Origin: Actinomycetota bacterium | Lineage (GTDB): Bacteria > Actinomycetota > Actinomycetes > S36-B12 | DNA: 64,000 bases | Direction of reading: 5' to 3' | NCBI GenBank assembly: GCA_005798555.1 | Contig: SYJA01000006.1 | Location: 51,631 to 115,630, forward strand | Part shown: positions 17,510-26,800 of the stretch, piece after piece | Layout of the letters: each line of letters begins with the position of its first letter | Position numbering within the stretch: the stretch's first letter is position 1 | Notes under the pieces: generated by a model | What the model was told of the DNA's origin: nothing | The model's database searches: none | What the model saw: the letters and a program-made list of their open reading frames with translations, nothing else | Made by a program: the position numbers and the translations under genes

Positions 17510-18909
17510 CGGCAGCAGGAAGTCCAACTGATCTTGGTCGGGTCCACATTGTTGGTATCGGTGGCGCCGGCATGTCGGGCATCGCGCGCATCATGGTGGC
17601 GCAGGGGGTGGAGGTTTCGGGCACCGATGCCAAGGACTCTCGGCGCATGCAGGCGCTGCAGGCCATAGGAGTTAAGACCAAGGTGGGTCATGACGCTGAC
17701 ATGGTCACGGGGGTCGATACTTTGGTCTATTCAACGGCGATCCCGCCCGAGAACCCCGAGCGGATGGCCGCTGAGGCAACTGGGATTCGCGTGCTCACGC
17801 GCGCGGATGCACTTGCATACGTAATGCGGGGGAGTCGGACCGTGGCGGTGTCAGGAGCACATGGCAAGACCACGACCACCTCGATGCTGACCGTGGCGCT
17901 CCAGCACTGTGGAGCCGATCCATCATTTGCGATCGGAAGTGAGCTAAATGAGTCCGGATCCAACGCGCATCTAGGTAGTGGCGACATATTCGTTGTTGAA
18001 GCCGATGAGAGTGACGGCACCTTCCTGAAACTGGGCCCAACGGCGGCGATCGTCACCAACGTTGAGGCTGACCATTTGAACTATTGGGGCAACTTCGAAG
18101 CCATTGAGCAGGCCTTCGTTGATTTCGCCCTGCAGGTGGGTACCCGTTCGGGCTTTATCGTCGTGTGCATCGATGATGCAGGGGGTGCTCGGCTCGTTGA
18201 TCAGGCCCGGGCCATGGGTGTTGATGTCCGTACCTATGGGGAGTCGGCCGCGGCTGACTACCGGCTGGTGGGTTCGGAGTTGGTAGACAGAGGCTGGCAC
18301 TTCAGCATCGAATACGGCGAGGAGGTAATTGGCAGGATCGAGTTGCAGGTACCGGGTAAGCACAATGCGCTCAATGCGACGGCTGCGTTCGTGACCGCGA
18401 TTGGCTTGGGTTTTGACCCGCGGTTGGTCCAGGAGGGCCTCGGGGGATTCAGTGGAACCCGTCGCCGATTCGATTTCAAGGGCGAAATCGGCGGGGTCAG
18501 AGTTTTTGATGACTATGCCCACCATCCGACGGAAATCGCAGCGACCTTGGCCGCTGCCCGCGATGTTGCTGGCTCGGGACGACTGATAGTGGCTTTTCAG
18601 GCACACCACTACTACCGAACGGCGATGTACCTCGCGGAGTTTGGTGCGGCCCTGGGCTTAGCCGACGACGTTGTTGTACTTGAAGTGTTTGCCCCGGGCG
18701 AAACCCCGATCCCGGGGGTCAGTGGCTTGGCGATGGCGGCACAGGTGCCACTTGATCCGGCCCATGTGGTCTTTGAGCCATCGTGGTCCGCGGTGGCCGG
18801 TCAATTGGCCGATCGCGCCGGGCCGGGCGACCTTGTCATGACTTTGGGTGCCGGCGACATCGGGCTGATCGGGCTTGAGATCTTGGAAATCTTGCGGGAG
18901 CGAAAATGA
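17506..18909 (+). CDS. murC: UDP-MurNAc:L-alanine ligase
   Basis: First Mur ligase, adding L-Ala to UDP-MurNAc. N-terminal HIVGIGGAGMSGIA binds UDP; the ATP loop is VSGAHGKTTTTSM; EADESDGTF and DDYAHHPTEI are MurC-specific blocks. Length 467 aa. GTG start in overlap with murG. The ATG of ftsQ overlaps its TGA. Confidence 0.96.
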   Translation: MTAAGSPTDLGRVHIVGIGGAGMSGIARIMVAQGVEVSGTDAKDSRRMQALQAIGVKTKVGHDADMVTGVDTLVYSTAIPPENPERMAAEATGIRVLTRADALAYVMRGSRTVAVSGAHGKTTTTSMLTVALQHCGADPSFAIGSELNESGSNAHLGSGDIFVVEADESDGTFLKLGPTAAIVTNVEADHLNYWGNFEAIEQAFVDFALQVGTRSGFIVVCIDDAGGARLVDQARAMGVDVRTYGESAAADYRLVGSELVDRGWHFSIEYGEEVIGRIELQVPGKHNALNATAAFVTAIGLGFDPRLVQEGLGGFSGTRRRFDFKGEIGGVRVFDDYAHHPTEIAATLAAARDVAGSGRLIVAFQAHHYYRTAMYLAEFGAALGLADDVVVLEVFAPGETPIPGVSGLAMAAQVPLDPAHVVFEPSWSAVAGQLADRAGPGDLVMTLGAGDIGLIGLEILEILRERK

Positions 18910-19613
18910 GTGCGCCGGTAATCGTCAGCACGAATGGTGCCAGTGCCAAAAGCCCGCGCAGAAGCTGGCGCGGGCTTTTGGCACTGGTGTTAGTGCTGAT
19001 TGCAACGGCGGTGGTTTGGCTGGTCTGGTTTTCCGAAGTGTTCGCGGTTCGCGATGTTCGAGTCATCGGGGTCACGGGGAGTCCCGCTACTTCGGTTCTG
19101 GCAAACGCCGCGGTGCCAATGGGGGTACCGTTGGCACAACTGGATGCCGATGGTGCGACCGCGCGGATCTTGAACCTCACCTGGGTTAATGCCGTCGAAG
19201 TGCGTCGTGGTTGGCCCAATGAAGTTATCCTGGCGGTGGAGCCCAGGGTTGCCATCGCCACCCAACTTGGCACCGGTCGCGGCGTGGATGCCGGTGGTCT
19301 TGCCTTTGATTCGCCATTGCCGCTAGCAAAGGGCTTGCCAGCAATCGACGCCAATGATTTTGGGCTGGTGGCGGCGGTGACCATCTGGCAATCCTTGCCT
19401 GCGGACCTACGGGGCAAAGTCGTTGGGATTTCGGCGAGCACCCGCGACGACGTGGAGCTGGTTTTGAATTCCGGCTCCAAGGTGCGCTGGGGGAGTGCGG
19501 AGCAAGGTGCGTTGAAGGCCCAGGTGCTTTCGGCCCTGCTGCAACGGCGGGCTGGGTTTTATGATGTTTCCGCCCCCGAGCTGCCAACAACCCAGCAGGA
19601 AAAGGCCGGATGA
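18906..19613 (+). CDS. ftsQ: Division protein FtsQ/DivIB
   Basis: A bitopic divisome scaffold protein: cytoplasmic tail of about 22 residues, one helix (about 24-44, LLALVLVLIATAVVWLVWF), a POTRA-like domain (VFAVRDVRVIGVTG...) and the beta domain. It joins FtsL/DivIC and recruits FtsW-FtsI. Length 235 aa. Codons 12-28, which encode the basic tail and the start of the helix, form a perfect 20-bp inverted repeat, an odd constraint for a coding region (see 18940-18987). Confidence 0.9.
   Translation: MSAPVIVSTNGASAKSPRRSWRGLLALVLVLIATAVVWLVWFSEVFAVRDVRVIGVTGSPATSVLANAAVPMGVPLAQLDADGATARILNLTWVNAVEVRRGWPNEVILAVEPRVAIATQLGTGRGVDAGGLAFDSPLPLAKGLPAIDANDFGLVAAVTIWQSLPADLRGKVVGISASTRDDVELVLNSGSKVRWGSAEQGALKAQVLSALLQRRAGFYDVSAPELPTTQQEKAG
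18940..18987 (+). repeat. Perfect 20-bp inverted repeat inside ftsQ
   Basis: Arms 18940-18959 and 18968-18987 are exact reverse complements around the 8-nt loop AGAAGCTG. The core is AAAAGCCCGCGC paired with GCGCGGGCTTTT, the shape of a bidirectional intrinsic terminator (A-run, GC stem, T-run), here with four T and further paired bases outside. G-T pairs could extend the stem by about three. It sits about 35 bases into ftsQ, so a transcript from murC would fold there. Confidence 0.85.
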
Positions 19614-19824
19614 CCCCTGCGGTTTTGGGATAATTTTCCCAGATATCTGGGCTCGCCGGAAAGAATTCACCCCCCCCACCTTGCGCAACACCCGTCCCAC
19701 CCTCTACCCTCCCGCCGGTTATGAACAGGCCGATAGCTCACCTTTAACTTGAGGTTGAGACTTTGGTTGGGGAAGGCAACGTTCGAGGTAACCGCCTCGC
19801 ACCTAATCGAAAGGACGAGACGCC
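19614..19824 (+). other. ftsQ-ftsZ intergenic region
   Basis: These 211 bp are the longest gap in the dcw cluster, a place where actinobacteria often have dedicated ftsZ promoters. I see a 14-bp perfect palindrome CCCAGATATCTGGG (19638-19651), an overlapping GGGA/TCCC inverted repeat (19627-19640), a run of eight C (19670-19677), and a possible -10 box TAACTT (19745-19750) without a clear -35. None is decisive. The ftsZ ribosome site GAAAGGAC is at its end. Confidence 0.5.
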
Positions 19825-20955
19825 GTGGCGGCTCCACAGAATTATCTGGCAGTGATAAAGGTCGTTGGCATCGGTGGCGGCGGGGTGAACGCTGTTAACC
19901 GGATGATCGAGGTCGGGCTCAAGGGCGTTGAGTTCATCGCGATCAATACCGACGCGCAGGCGCTGTTGATGAGCGATGCGGATGTCAAACTCGATATCGG
20001 CCGGGAGTTGACCCGAGGCCTCGGCGCTGGCGCTGATCCTGAGGTCGGCAAGAAGGCGGCCGAGGACCACATCCAAGAAATTGAAGAGGTCCTCAAGGGC
20101 TCCGACATGGTCTTCGTGACCGCAGGCGAAGGCGGCGGCACGGGCACTGGTGGTGCGCCGGTAGTGGCTCGGGTGGCCCGGTCTCTGGGCGCACTGACCA
20201 TTGGCGTGGTCACGCGACCATTTGGATTCGAAGGCCGGCGGCGTCAGTCCCAAGCCCAAACCGGAATCGAAAGCCTGCGGGCCGAAGTCGACACCTTGAT
20301 CGTGATCCCAAATGATCGCTTGCTGTCACTTTCCGATCGGAATATCAGCGTTATCGATGCGTTCCGGCAGGCCGACCATGTCCTGCTTCAGGGCGTGTCC
20401 GGCATCACCGACCTGATCACCACACCGGGCTTGATCAACCTCGACTTCGCCGATGTCAAGAGTGTCATGCACGGGGCCGGTTCGGCCCTGATGGGCATCG
20501 GCTCGGCGCGCGGTGAAGATCGGGCGGTAGAGGCCGCGGAGAAGGCAATCTCTAGCCCGCTGCTAGAAGCCGGCATAGATGGCGCCCACGGGGTGTTGCT
20601 GTCGATCTCAGGTGGCAGTGATTTAGGCCTGTTTGAGGTCAACGAGGCTGCCCGATTGGTCAGTGATGCGGCCCATCCAGACGCCAACATTATTTTCGGT
20701 GCGGTCATTGACGACACCTTGGGCGATGAGGTGCGCGTTACCGTGATCGCCGCAGGCTTCGATGGTGGGGAACCGCCGGCTCGCAAGGGGGCTGCTGCCG
20801 CTCCACGTCGCAGCGACGACACGGGTTCCATGCCCGCAATCACCGGCGAGATCCCGGTTGTCACCTCACCACCGGCGCGGCCGGTTCAGCAACCGCGCAC
20901 CGTCATCTTCGACGATGCCGATGATGGCCTAGATGTGCCTGACTTCCTGAAATAA
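19825..20955 (+). CDS. ftsZ: Cell division GTPase FtsZ
   Basis: Tubulin-like GTPase that forms the Z-ring. The N-terminal [16 protein letters not shown] and the tubulin signature [10 protein letters not shown] bind GTP; the T7 loop includes [11 protein letters not shown] with the catalytic Asp. The C-terminal linker is short (about 35 residues) and the end [11 protein letters not shown] is the conserved tail that binds partners such as SepF and FtsW. Length 376 aa. GTG start with an AAAGGAC site. It begins a run pgeF-yggS-sepF that is usual in actinobacteria. Confidence 0.97.
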   Translation: MAAPQNYLAVIKVVGIGGGGVNAVNRMIEVGLKGVEFIAINTDAQALLMSDADVKLDIGRELTRGLGAGADPEVGKKAAEDHIQEIEEVLKGSDMVFVTAGEGGGTGTGGAPVVARVARSLGALTIGVVTRPFGFEGRRRQSQAQTGIESLRAEVDTLIVIPNDRLLSLSDRNISVIDAFRQADHVLLQGVSGITDLITTPGLINLDFADVKSVMHGAGSALMGIGSARGEDRAVEAAEKAISSPLLEAGIDGAHGVLLSISGGSDLGLFEVNEAARLVSDAAHPDANIIFGAVIDDTLGDEVRVTVIAAGFDGGEPPARKGAAAAPRRSDDTGSMPAITGEIPVVTSPPARPVQQPRTVIFDDADDGLDVPDFLK

Positions 20956-20964
20956 CCGATCTAA

Positions 20965-21714
20965 ATGGAAATTGTCACAGGCCAGTTTGGCTCGGTGGCA
21001 CCCGGTGGCCGCCCAGCAATCTGGGCGGCCACCGGTCGGTTAGGTGGCGTTAGCCGGCCCCCATTCGACCAACTGAATCTGGCAGATTATGTCGGGGATG
21101 AAGCCCGGGCAGTAATTGCGAATCAACAACTCTCGGCCCAGAGCATTGGTCTGGACTTGGCTAATCTGGTGTTCATGCAGGGGGTGCACGGAGCGAAGGT
21201 GGTGGTGGTGGATCGCGGTGGGCCACCTGTGCAATCCGTGGGCGGGTGTGACGCGCTGGTGACCTGCACCCCGGGTCTGGGGTTGGTGACACTTGGCGCC
21301 GACTGCGTTCCAATCGTCTTGGCTGACCCAGCCAACTCGGTCATCGGTGCGGTGCATTGCGGCTGGCGTGGCTTAGTAGCGGGCGTGGTGCCGGCGGCGC
21401 TGGCCCAGATGCAAAAACTCGGCGCGGATCAGGTGCACGCGGTGATCGGGCCGTCGATCTGCGCCAACTGCTACCCGGTGCCCCCGGAGCGGGTAGCGGC
21501 GGTGGTGGCGGCCCTGCCACCGGCGATATCAGCGGCCGCTTGCCCTGAGTCGAAAGTCGCCTGCCTTGATGTTGGTGCCGGCGTCCGCGCCGAATTGGCC
21601 GCAGCGGGGGCAGTGATGACAACACTTCAGGGCTGCACCGCCCACTCCGCCGGCCTTTTCTCCTACCGCCGCGACGGCCTTACGGGTCGCCAGGGGATGC
21701 TGGTGCGACTATGA
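20965..21714 (+). CDS. pgeF: PgeF/YfiH-family multicopper polyphenol oxidase-like protein
   Basis: A 249-aa protein of the YfiH (DUF152) family. Members have been shown to act on purine nucleosides or to correct wrong residues in muropeptides (PgeF of E. coli removes L-Ser from UDP-MurNAc-L-Ser), which fits its place beside ftsZ. Visible metal-binding motifs are FMQGVHG, TLGADCVPIVLAD, GAVHCGWRG and PSICANCY. ATG start 9 bases after ftsZ; overlap ATGA with the next gene. Confidence 0.88.
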   Translation: MEIVTGQFGSVAPGGRPAIWAATGRLGGVSRPPFDQLNLADYVGDEARAVIANQQLSAQSIGLDLANLVFMQGVHGAKVVVVDRGGPPVQSVGGCDALVTCTPGLGLVTLGADCVPIVLADPANSVIGAVHCGWRGLVAGVVPAALAQMQKLGADQVHAVIGPSICANCYPVPPERVAAVVAALPPAISAAACPESKVACLDVGAGVRAELAAAGAVMTTLQGCTAHSAGLFSYRRDGLTGRQGMLVRL

Positions 21715-22433
21715 GCACAAATCGCCTGACGCAATTGGCTGACAACCTCGCTGCGGTGAATTCGCGAATTGACCAGGCTTGCGCGGCGGCCGGCCGGGAC
21801 CGGTCCGGGGTGCGGTTGATCGTGGTGACCAAGACTTTCCCCGCCAGTGATGTGCACCTGCTCGCCGAATTGGGGGTGCGCGATGTTGGTGAAAATCGTG
21901 ATCAGGAGGCCAAGGCCAAATGGGCAGCATGTGCGCAGTTGCCCATGCGCTGGCACTTAATCGGCCAGCTCCAACGCAATAAAGTGAATTCGGTGCTGAA
22001 GTGGGCCGATGTCGTCCAGACCGTTGATCGCCTTGAGTTAGTCGAAGCCCTAGCTAGTGCAGCAACCCGGCTTGATCGCCGCGTTAACGTGCTGGTTCAA
22101 GTTGCCCTCGACAGCCCGGCCCAGACCACCCAGACCACCCAGACTGCCCGCGGCGGTTGCGAGCCGGCTGGGGTTTTGGCTTTGGTCCAACGGGTACTCG
22201 AACTTTCGCACCTAGACCTTGATGGGGTCATGGGTGTGGCACCACTGCACGCGGAGCCGGCGGCAGCTTTCGGGCGGCTGGCCGACATATCGCTGGCCGT
22301 TCAGGGGCTGGCGCCGTGGGCCGATCAAATCTCGGCTGGGATGAGCGGGGATTTAGAGGCTGCGATTGCAGGTGGTGCGACACAAGTGCGTATTGGGGGC
22401 TCAGTACTGGGTAACCGGCCCGCGTTACCGTAG
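21711..22433 (+). CDS. YggS/PROSC-family PLP homeostasis protein
   Basis: A 240-aa protein with the fold-type III PLP-binding barrel; the PLP Lys is in IVVTKTFP and the phosphate loop near the end is GATQVRIGGSVLGNR (family: GxTxVRiGtaiFGxR). RWHLIGQLQRNK is the next marker. The family controls free PLP and does not catalyse a known reaction. A repeat coding QTTQTTQTA (22122-22148) inserts a short Thr/Gln run between two barrel elements. It is in the ftsZ-sepF interval as in other Gram-positives. Confidence 0.9.
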   Translation: MSTNRLTQLADNLAAVNSRIDQACAAAGRDRSGVRLIVVTKTFPASDVHLLAELGVRDVGENRDQEAKAKWAACAQLPMRWHLIGQLQRNKVNSVLKWADVVQTVDRLELVEALASAATRLDRRVNVLVQVALDSPAQTTQTTQTARGGCEPAGVLALVQRVLELSHLDLDGVMGVAPLHAEPAAAFGRLADISLAVQGLAPWADQISAGMSGDLEAAIAGGATQVRIGGSVLGNRPALP

Positions 22434-22436
22434 GGT
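22431..22436 (+). promoter_or_regulatory. Candidate -10 box for sepF
   Basis: TAGGGT overlaps the yggS stop codon. It would place a start near 22443 and a leader of about 39 nt before the sepF GTG. The same hexamer is found before hisA and pyrR in this window. No clear -35 box is seen. Confidence 0.4.
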
Positions 22437-22481
22437 CGAAGGGTCTCAAGCATGTCAATTGTGAACGAGGTGGAGGACGAC

Positions 22482-23027
22482 GTGGCTGGCGCGATGCGCA
22501 AGATGGCCGTCTACCTAGGTTTAGTCGAGGACCCAGAGGTAGCGGAGTACGACGACTACGACGACGTACGCCGCGAAGTGCGTACCCGCGACACCCGTGC
22601 CGGCGACCGCAAGGGCTATGAGGATTACCCAGATGATCGGTCCGCCACCCGAAATGTGCGTTCGGTTTCGCAGCCGCGTGCCGCTCGCACCTTCCGCGGT
22701 GCTGATGAGCCCGTTGCTCGCCGGCCGGTGGCGCCACCGGCAGCCGACATCAGTCGGATCGAGACAATCCATCCACGCAGCTATAACGATGCCCGCCGAA
22801 TTGGCGAGGAATACCGCGAGGGTGTGCCGGTGATCATGAACCTTTCAGAACTTGACGACAGCGACGCCAAGCGCATTATCGATTTTGCGGCCGGGCTGGT
22901 ATTTGGCCAACGAGGTGCCATTGAGCGCGTGACCAACAAAGTCTTTCTACTTTCACCGGTGAATGTGGATGTCGGAGAGGCCGCTCGCGAGCAGTTAGCC
23001 CAAGACGGCTTTTTCAACCAAAGCTAG
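22482..23027 (+). CDS. sepF: SepF, membrane tether of the Z-ring
   Basis: SepF binds the FtsZ tail and attaches the ring to the membrane; it is the main tether in actinobacteria, which lack FtsA. The GTG at 22482 is chosen since it is 5 bases after GGAGG and gives [16 protein letters not shown], the conserved amphipathic membrane helix; an ATG at 22452 would add ten residues before it. An acidic, disordered linker (about 20-85) follows, then the SepF domain ([22 protein letters not shown] ... DFAAGLVFG, quoted in part). About 181 aa. Confidence 0.93.
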   Translation: MAGAMRKMAVYLGLVEDPEVAEYDDYDDVRREVRTRDTRAGDRKGYEDYPDDRSATRNVRSVSQPRAARTFRGADEPVARRPVAPPAADISRIETIHPRSYNDARRIGEEYREGVPVIMNLSELDDSDAKRIIDFAAGLVFGQRGAIERVTNKVFLLSPVNVDVGEAAREQLAQDGFFNQS

Positions 23028-23066
23028 GCTTGGCTAAAGGTCCGCAACTATTAGGGGAGTTCTCAC

Positions 23067-23351
23067 ATGAGCGGCATCGGGCAGCTGCTCGCGACAATAC
23101 TTTGGATCTACTGGCTGCTCTTCATCGTGCGAATAGTTTTTGATCTCGTCCAATCGTTTGCCCGGTCTTGGCGACCACGGGGCCCGATCCTATTAGTTGC
23201 GGAGGCTATCTATACCGTCACCGATCCACCACTTCGCGCCCTTCGACGCATAGTGCCGCCACTTCGCCTCGGCGCGGTTCAGTTCGATCTGGCCTTCTTG
23301 ATTATTCTGATCCTGCTCCAAGTCTTGATTAATTTTGCGCTGATGATCTAA
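23067..23351 (+). CDS. YggT-family membrane protein
   Basis: A 94-aa protein with two membrane helices (WIYWLLFIVRIVFDLV and AFLIILILLQVLINFAL) joined by a cytoplasmic stretch containing the conserved TDPPLRALRRIVPPLR. This is a YggT (CCB3) protein; the exact function is unknown, with links to membrane or cytochrome biogenesis and osmotic stress. AGGGGAG stands 7 bases before the ATG. The order sepF-yggT-divIVA is typical of Gram-positives. Confidence 0.92.
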   Translation: MSGIGQLLATILWIYWLLFIVRIVFDLVQSFARSWRPRGPILLVAEAIYTVTDPPLRALRRIVPPLRLGAVQFDLAFLIILILLQVLINFALMI

Positions 23352-23402
23352 GGGCGCATCGCTGGTGCGCTGATAAGCTCGTGGGCTGATAAGGAGGTGC
23401 CG

Positions 23403-23861
23403 ATGCCCTTGACCCCCGCCGACGTGCGCGCAACTAGGTTCGCAACCACCAGAGTTCGAGCCGGTTATGACTTAGACGAAGTCGACGCATTCCTTGACAT
23501 CGTTGAGTCAGATATCGGCAGGCTCAGTGCGGACTTGCAGAAGTCCCGAGATGAGGCTGCGGTACTGCGGACTCAGTATGACCAGTTGCGATTGCGGTTG
23601 CGCGCGGCTGAACTTGAGCTGGCGACGGCAAAGGCGAAGGCATTAGGGGTTAAGCCGCAAGTTGGCCGGCATGACACCGTGGAGCTTGCTCGACCAGATT
23701 TTGGGCAATTCACCGGAGATGCCGCCGCCGCCCTGGTAGTTGCCCAGGCGACCGCGGACGAAATAATCGGGTCGGCGCGCACGGTGGCACTGGGGATCAG
23801 GGCCGACTTGCGTAGCGAACTAGAGGCACAACTAGCCAAGCTTGACGCCGCCGATTCGTAG
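23403..23861 (+). CDS. Short DivIVA/Wag31-like protein
   Basis: The N-terminal lipid-binding domain is clear: PLTPADVRATRF and the GYDLDEVDAFLDIV block of the DivIVA family, followed by a coiled coil (about 40-78). The ATG at 23403 is preferred over GTG 23397 because AAGGAGG lies 5 bases upstream. At 152 aa it is much shorter than Wag31 of mycobacteria (about 260 aa): the coiled coil is short and the C-terminus is a second helix pair (DAAAALVVAQATADEIIGSA). It may mark curved poles and direct growth. Its last 30 bases overlap the end of ileS on the other strand. Confidence 0.88.
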   Translation: MPLTPADVRATRFATTRVRAGYDLDEVDAFLDIVESDIGRLSADLQKSRDEAAVLRTQYDQLRLRLRAAELELATAKAKALGVKPQVGRHDTVELARPDFGQFTGDAAAALVVAQATADEIIGSARTVALGIRADLRSELEAQLAKLDAADS

Positions 23862-26800
23862 TTCAATCTGCGTCTCCGGCACTTCTACCATGGTCATGCC
23901 AGCCGCAGGCAGGCTGCCGTCAACTTGATTGAGGTGTAGGGCGAGTACTTCGGCGCTGATGAGGTCGCCGTGCTCAGCCATCGTCTGGAGTACATCGTTG
24001 TCGGTGCTGGACCAGTAGACGCTGATGCGATCTGCAACGTCGAGGCCAGATGTCTTGCGCGCCTCCTGGATGGCGCGCACGATTTCCCGTGATATTCCGG
24101 CTCTGCGCAGTTCATCGGTGATGGTGAGGTCAAGGGCGATGCTCTCACCGGCATCAGCGGCTACCGCCCAGCCCGCACGTGCGGTTTCGGTTATCACCAG
24201 ATCGGCCTCGGTGACGCTGATCTCGCCCAGACCAGGAGCCAGCAAGGTCGTCGATTTCGCACCCCGAATAGCGGCGAGTAGTGAAACGGGATCCTCGGTT
24301 CCGATCGCGGCCGCTACGGCCTGGGTTTGGTTACCGAAGCGTTGACCGAGGGCACGAAAATTGGCCTTTATGCTGGTATCGACGAAGCCGGCGCCACCAT
24401 CGTCCAGGGATTCGACAGCGTTGATATTTAACTCCTCACAAACTTGTTCACGTAATTGATGTGAGAGCTCCGACCAACCGTTGGCAGAAACCAGGGCCCG
24501 ACCTAGGGGTTGGCGGGTGCGCACCCCACTTGAGGCGCGAGCGGCCCGGCCGAGTTCAACGATCCGGCGGACAAGTGCCATGTCGGTGCCCAGACGCTCA
24601 TCGATGGCCGAGTCGCTCACCTCCGGCCAACTTGCAAGGTGCACGGATTTGGGTTCGTCGGCGTCGGTACTGCGAAACAGATCCTGCCAAACCCGTTCGG
24701 TAATGAAGGGGGTGAACGGGGCAAGGCACAAGGTGGTGGTTCGGAGGGCTTCGTGCAAGGTGGCCAAGGCCGCGGGATCACCATCCCAAAAGCGGCGTCG
24801 GGATCGGCGCACATACCAATTGGAGAGATTGTCAATGAAAGTCGAGAGCAACCGGCCGGCGCGCTGGGTATCGAATGCTTCGAGGGCCGCATCCACATCG
24901 CGGGCCAGTTGACTGGCCTCCGAGAGCACCCAACGGTCGATAACCGGGCGTAGTGCGGGCGGCGGCGCAAGATCGGCTGGCTCCCACTTGGAAAGCCTGG
25001 CGTAAAGGGATTGGAACGAGACCGTGTGCCAATACGTCAGCAGGGTTTTGCGAACTACGTCGCCAATCGCCGCGTGACCAACGCGTCGAGCCTGCCACGG
25101 CGAGCCACTTGCCAGCATGAACCACCGCAAGGCATCGGCACCGTGTTCGTTCATCAAGCCAATCGGCTCGAGCACATTGCCGAGATGCTTGGACATCTTG
25201 CGACCATCTTCGTCAAGAATGTGGCCGAGACAGACAACATTCTTATAGGAGGATTCTTCAAAGACTAATGTTCCAATAGCCATCAGCGTGTAGAACCACC
25301 CGCGTGTTTGATCGATTGCCTCGCAGATGAAGTCAGCCGGATATTGGTTTTCGAAAGTCTCGGAGTTGTGCACTGGGTAGCCGGTGGCGGCAAAGGGCAT
25401 CGCGCCCGAGTCGTACCAGCAGTCAATGACTTCAGGTACACGCGTAGCGGTCAAGTAGCAAGTAGGGCAGGGCATGGTGATGTCGTCGACATATGGCCGG
25501 TGTGGGTCGATCGCGCTGACATCGTGGCCGGCAAGTTCACTTAGCTCGGCCATGGAGGCCACCACGGTGAGGTGGCCATCCGGGCATCGCCAAATTGGCA
25601 GCGGTGTGCCCCAGTAGCGGTTACGCGACAGTGCCCAATCGACATTGTTATTCAACCAATCGCCATAGCGGCCCCACTTGATGCTGTTCGGGAACCAATT
25701 GGTTTGTTCGTTTTGGGCGAGCAGTTGCTCCTTGATAGCAGTGGTCCTGATATACCAAGAGGGCTGGGCGTAGTAGATCAGCGGTGTATGGCAGCGCCAG
25801 CAGTGCGGGTAGGGGTGTTCATAGTCAAGATGCTTGAACAGCAAGCCGGCTGCCGTTAGGGTCGCGATCAGGCCGGCGTCGGCTTTCTTGAAGAACTCAC
25901 CGCCAACGACGGGGATTTCCGGTGCGAAATGGCCATCAGGCATTACTGGATTCACGACGGGCAATCCGTAGCCGCGACAGGTCATCAAGTCGTCGGCGCC
26001 GAAGGCAGGTGCTTGGTGTACTAACCCGGTACCGTCCTCGGTTGTTACATAGTCGGCGAGGACTACAAAGTGCGCGTCCGGGATCTCAACATAATCAAAA
26101 GGTCGCTGGTAGGTGAGGTGTTCAAGTTCGGTCCCGGTCATGGTGGCCAAGGTCGTGACTGGCTCTTCGAAGATTTGCTCAATGAGCGCAACCCCCACCA
26201 CCAGGGTTTCACCGGCTGCCGTTGCCACCACGGCGTATTCGGCAGTTGGCTTTACCGCGATGGCCGTATTAGAGACCAAGGTCCAAGGTGTTGTTGTCCA
26301 GACGAGGAATGCGGCACCTGGGAAACGCTCGAGGAATTGCGCGTTGGTCACCGGGAACCGCACGTATACCGAAGGGTCTACAACGGTTTCATACCCTTGC
26401 GCTAGTTCATGATCAGATAGCCCGGTTCCGCAGCGCGGGCAATATGGCGCCACCCGGTGATCCTGCACAAGTAGGCCCTTGTCAAAAATCTGTTTCAGTG
26501 ACCACCAAACACTTTGTATGTAATCTGGGTCCATGGTCCAGTAGGCCGAATCCGTGTCGACCCAATAGCCCATTCGTCTGGTCATCTCGGTGAATTCATC
26601 TACGTGCCGAAGTACCGACTCGCGGCAGCGGGCGTTGAACTGGGCCACCCCGTAAGCCTCGATATCCTGCTTTCCGGTAAACCCAAGTTCCTTCTCGACA
26701 AACAGCTCGACCGGCAGGCCGTGGCAATCCCAGCCGGCCTGACGTGGGACGTGGAAGCCCTTCATCGTGCGGTAGCGCGGGAACACGTCCTTGAAAACCC

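Noticed and set aside
18940..18987. Inverted repeat as the end of a transposon or a recombination site
   Set aside because: It is a single hairpin inside an intact ftsQ frame with no flanking duplication or transposase.
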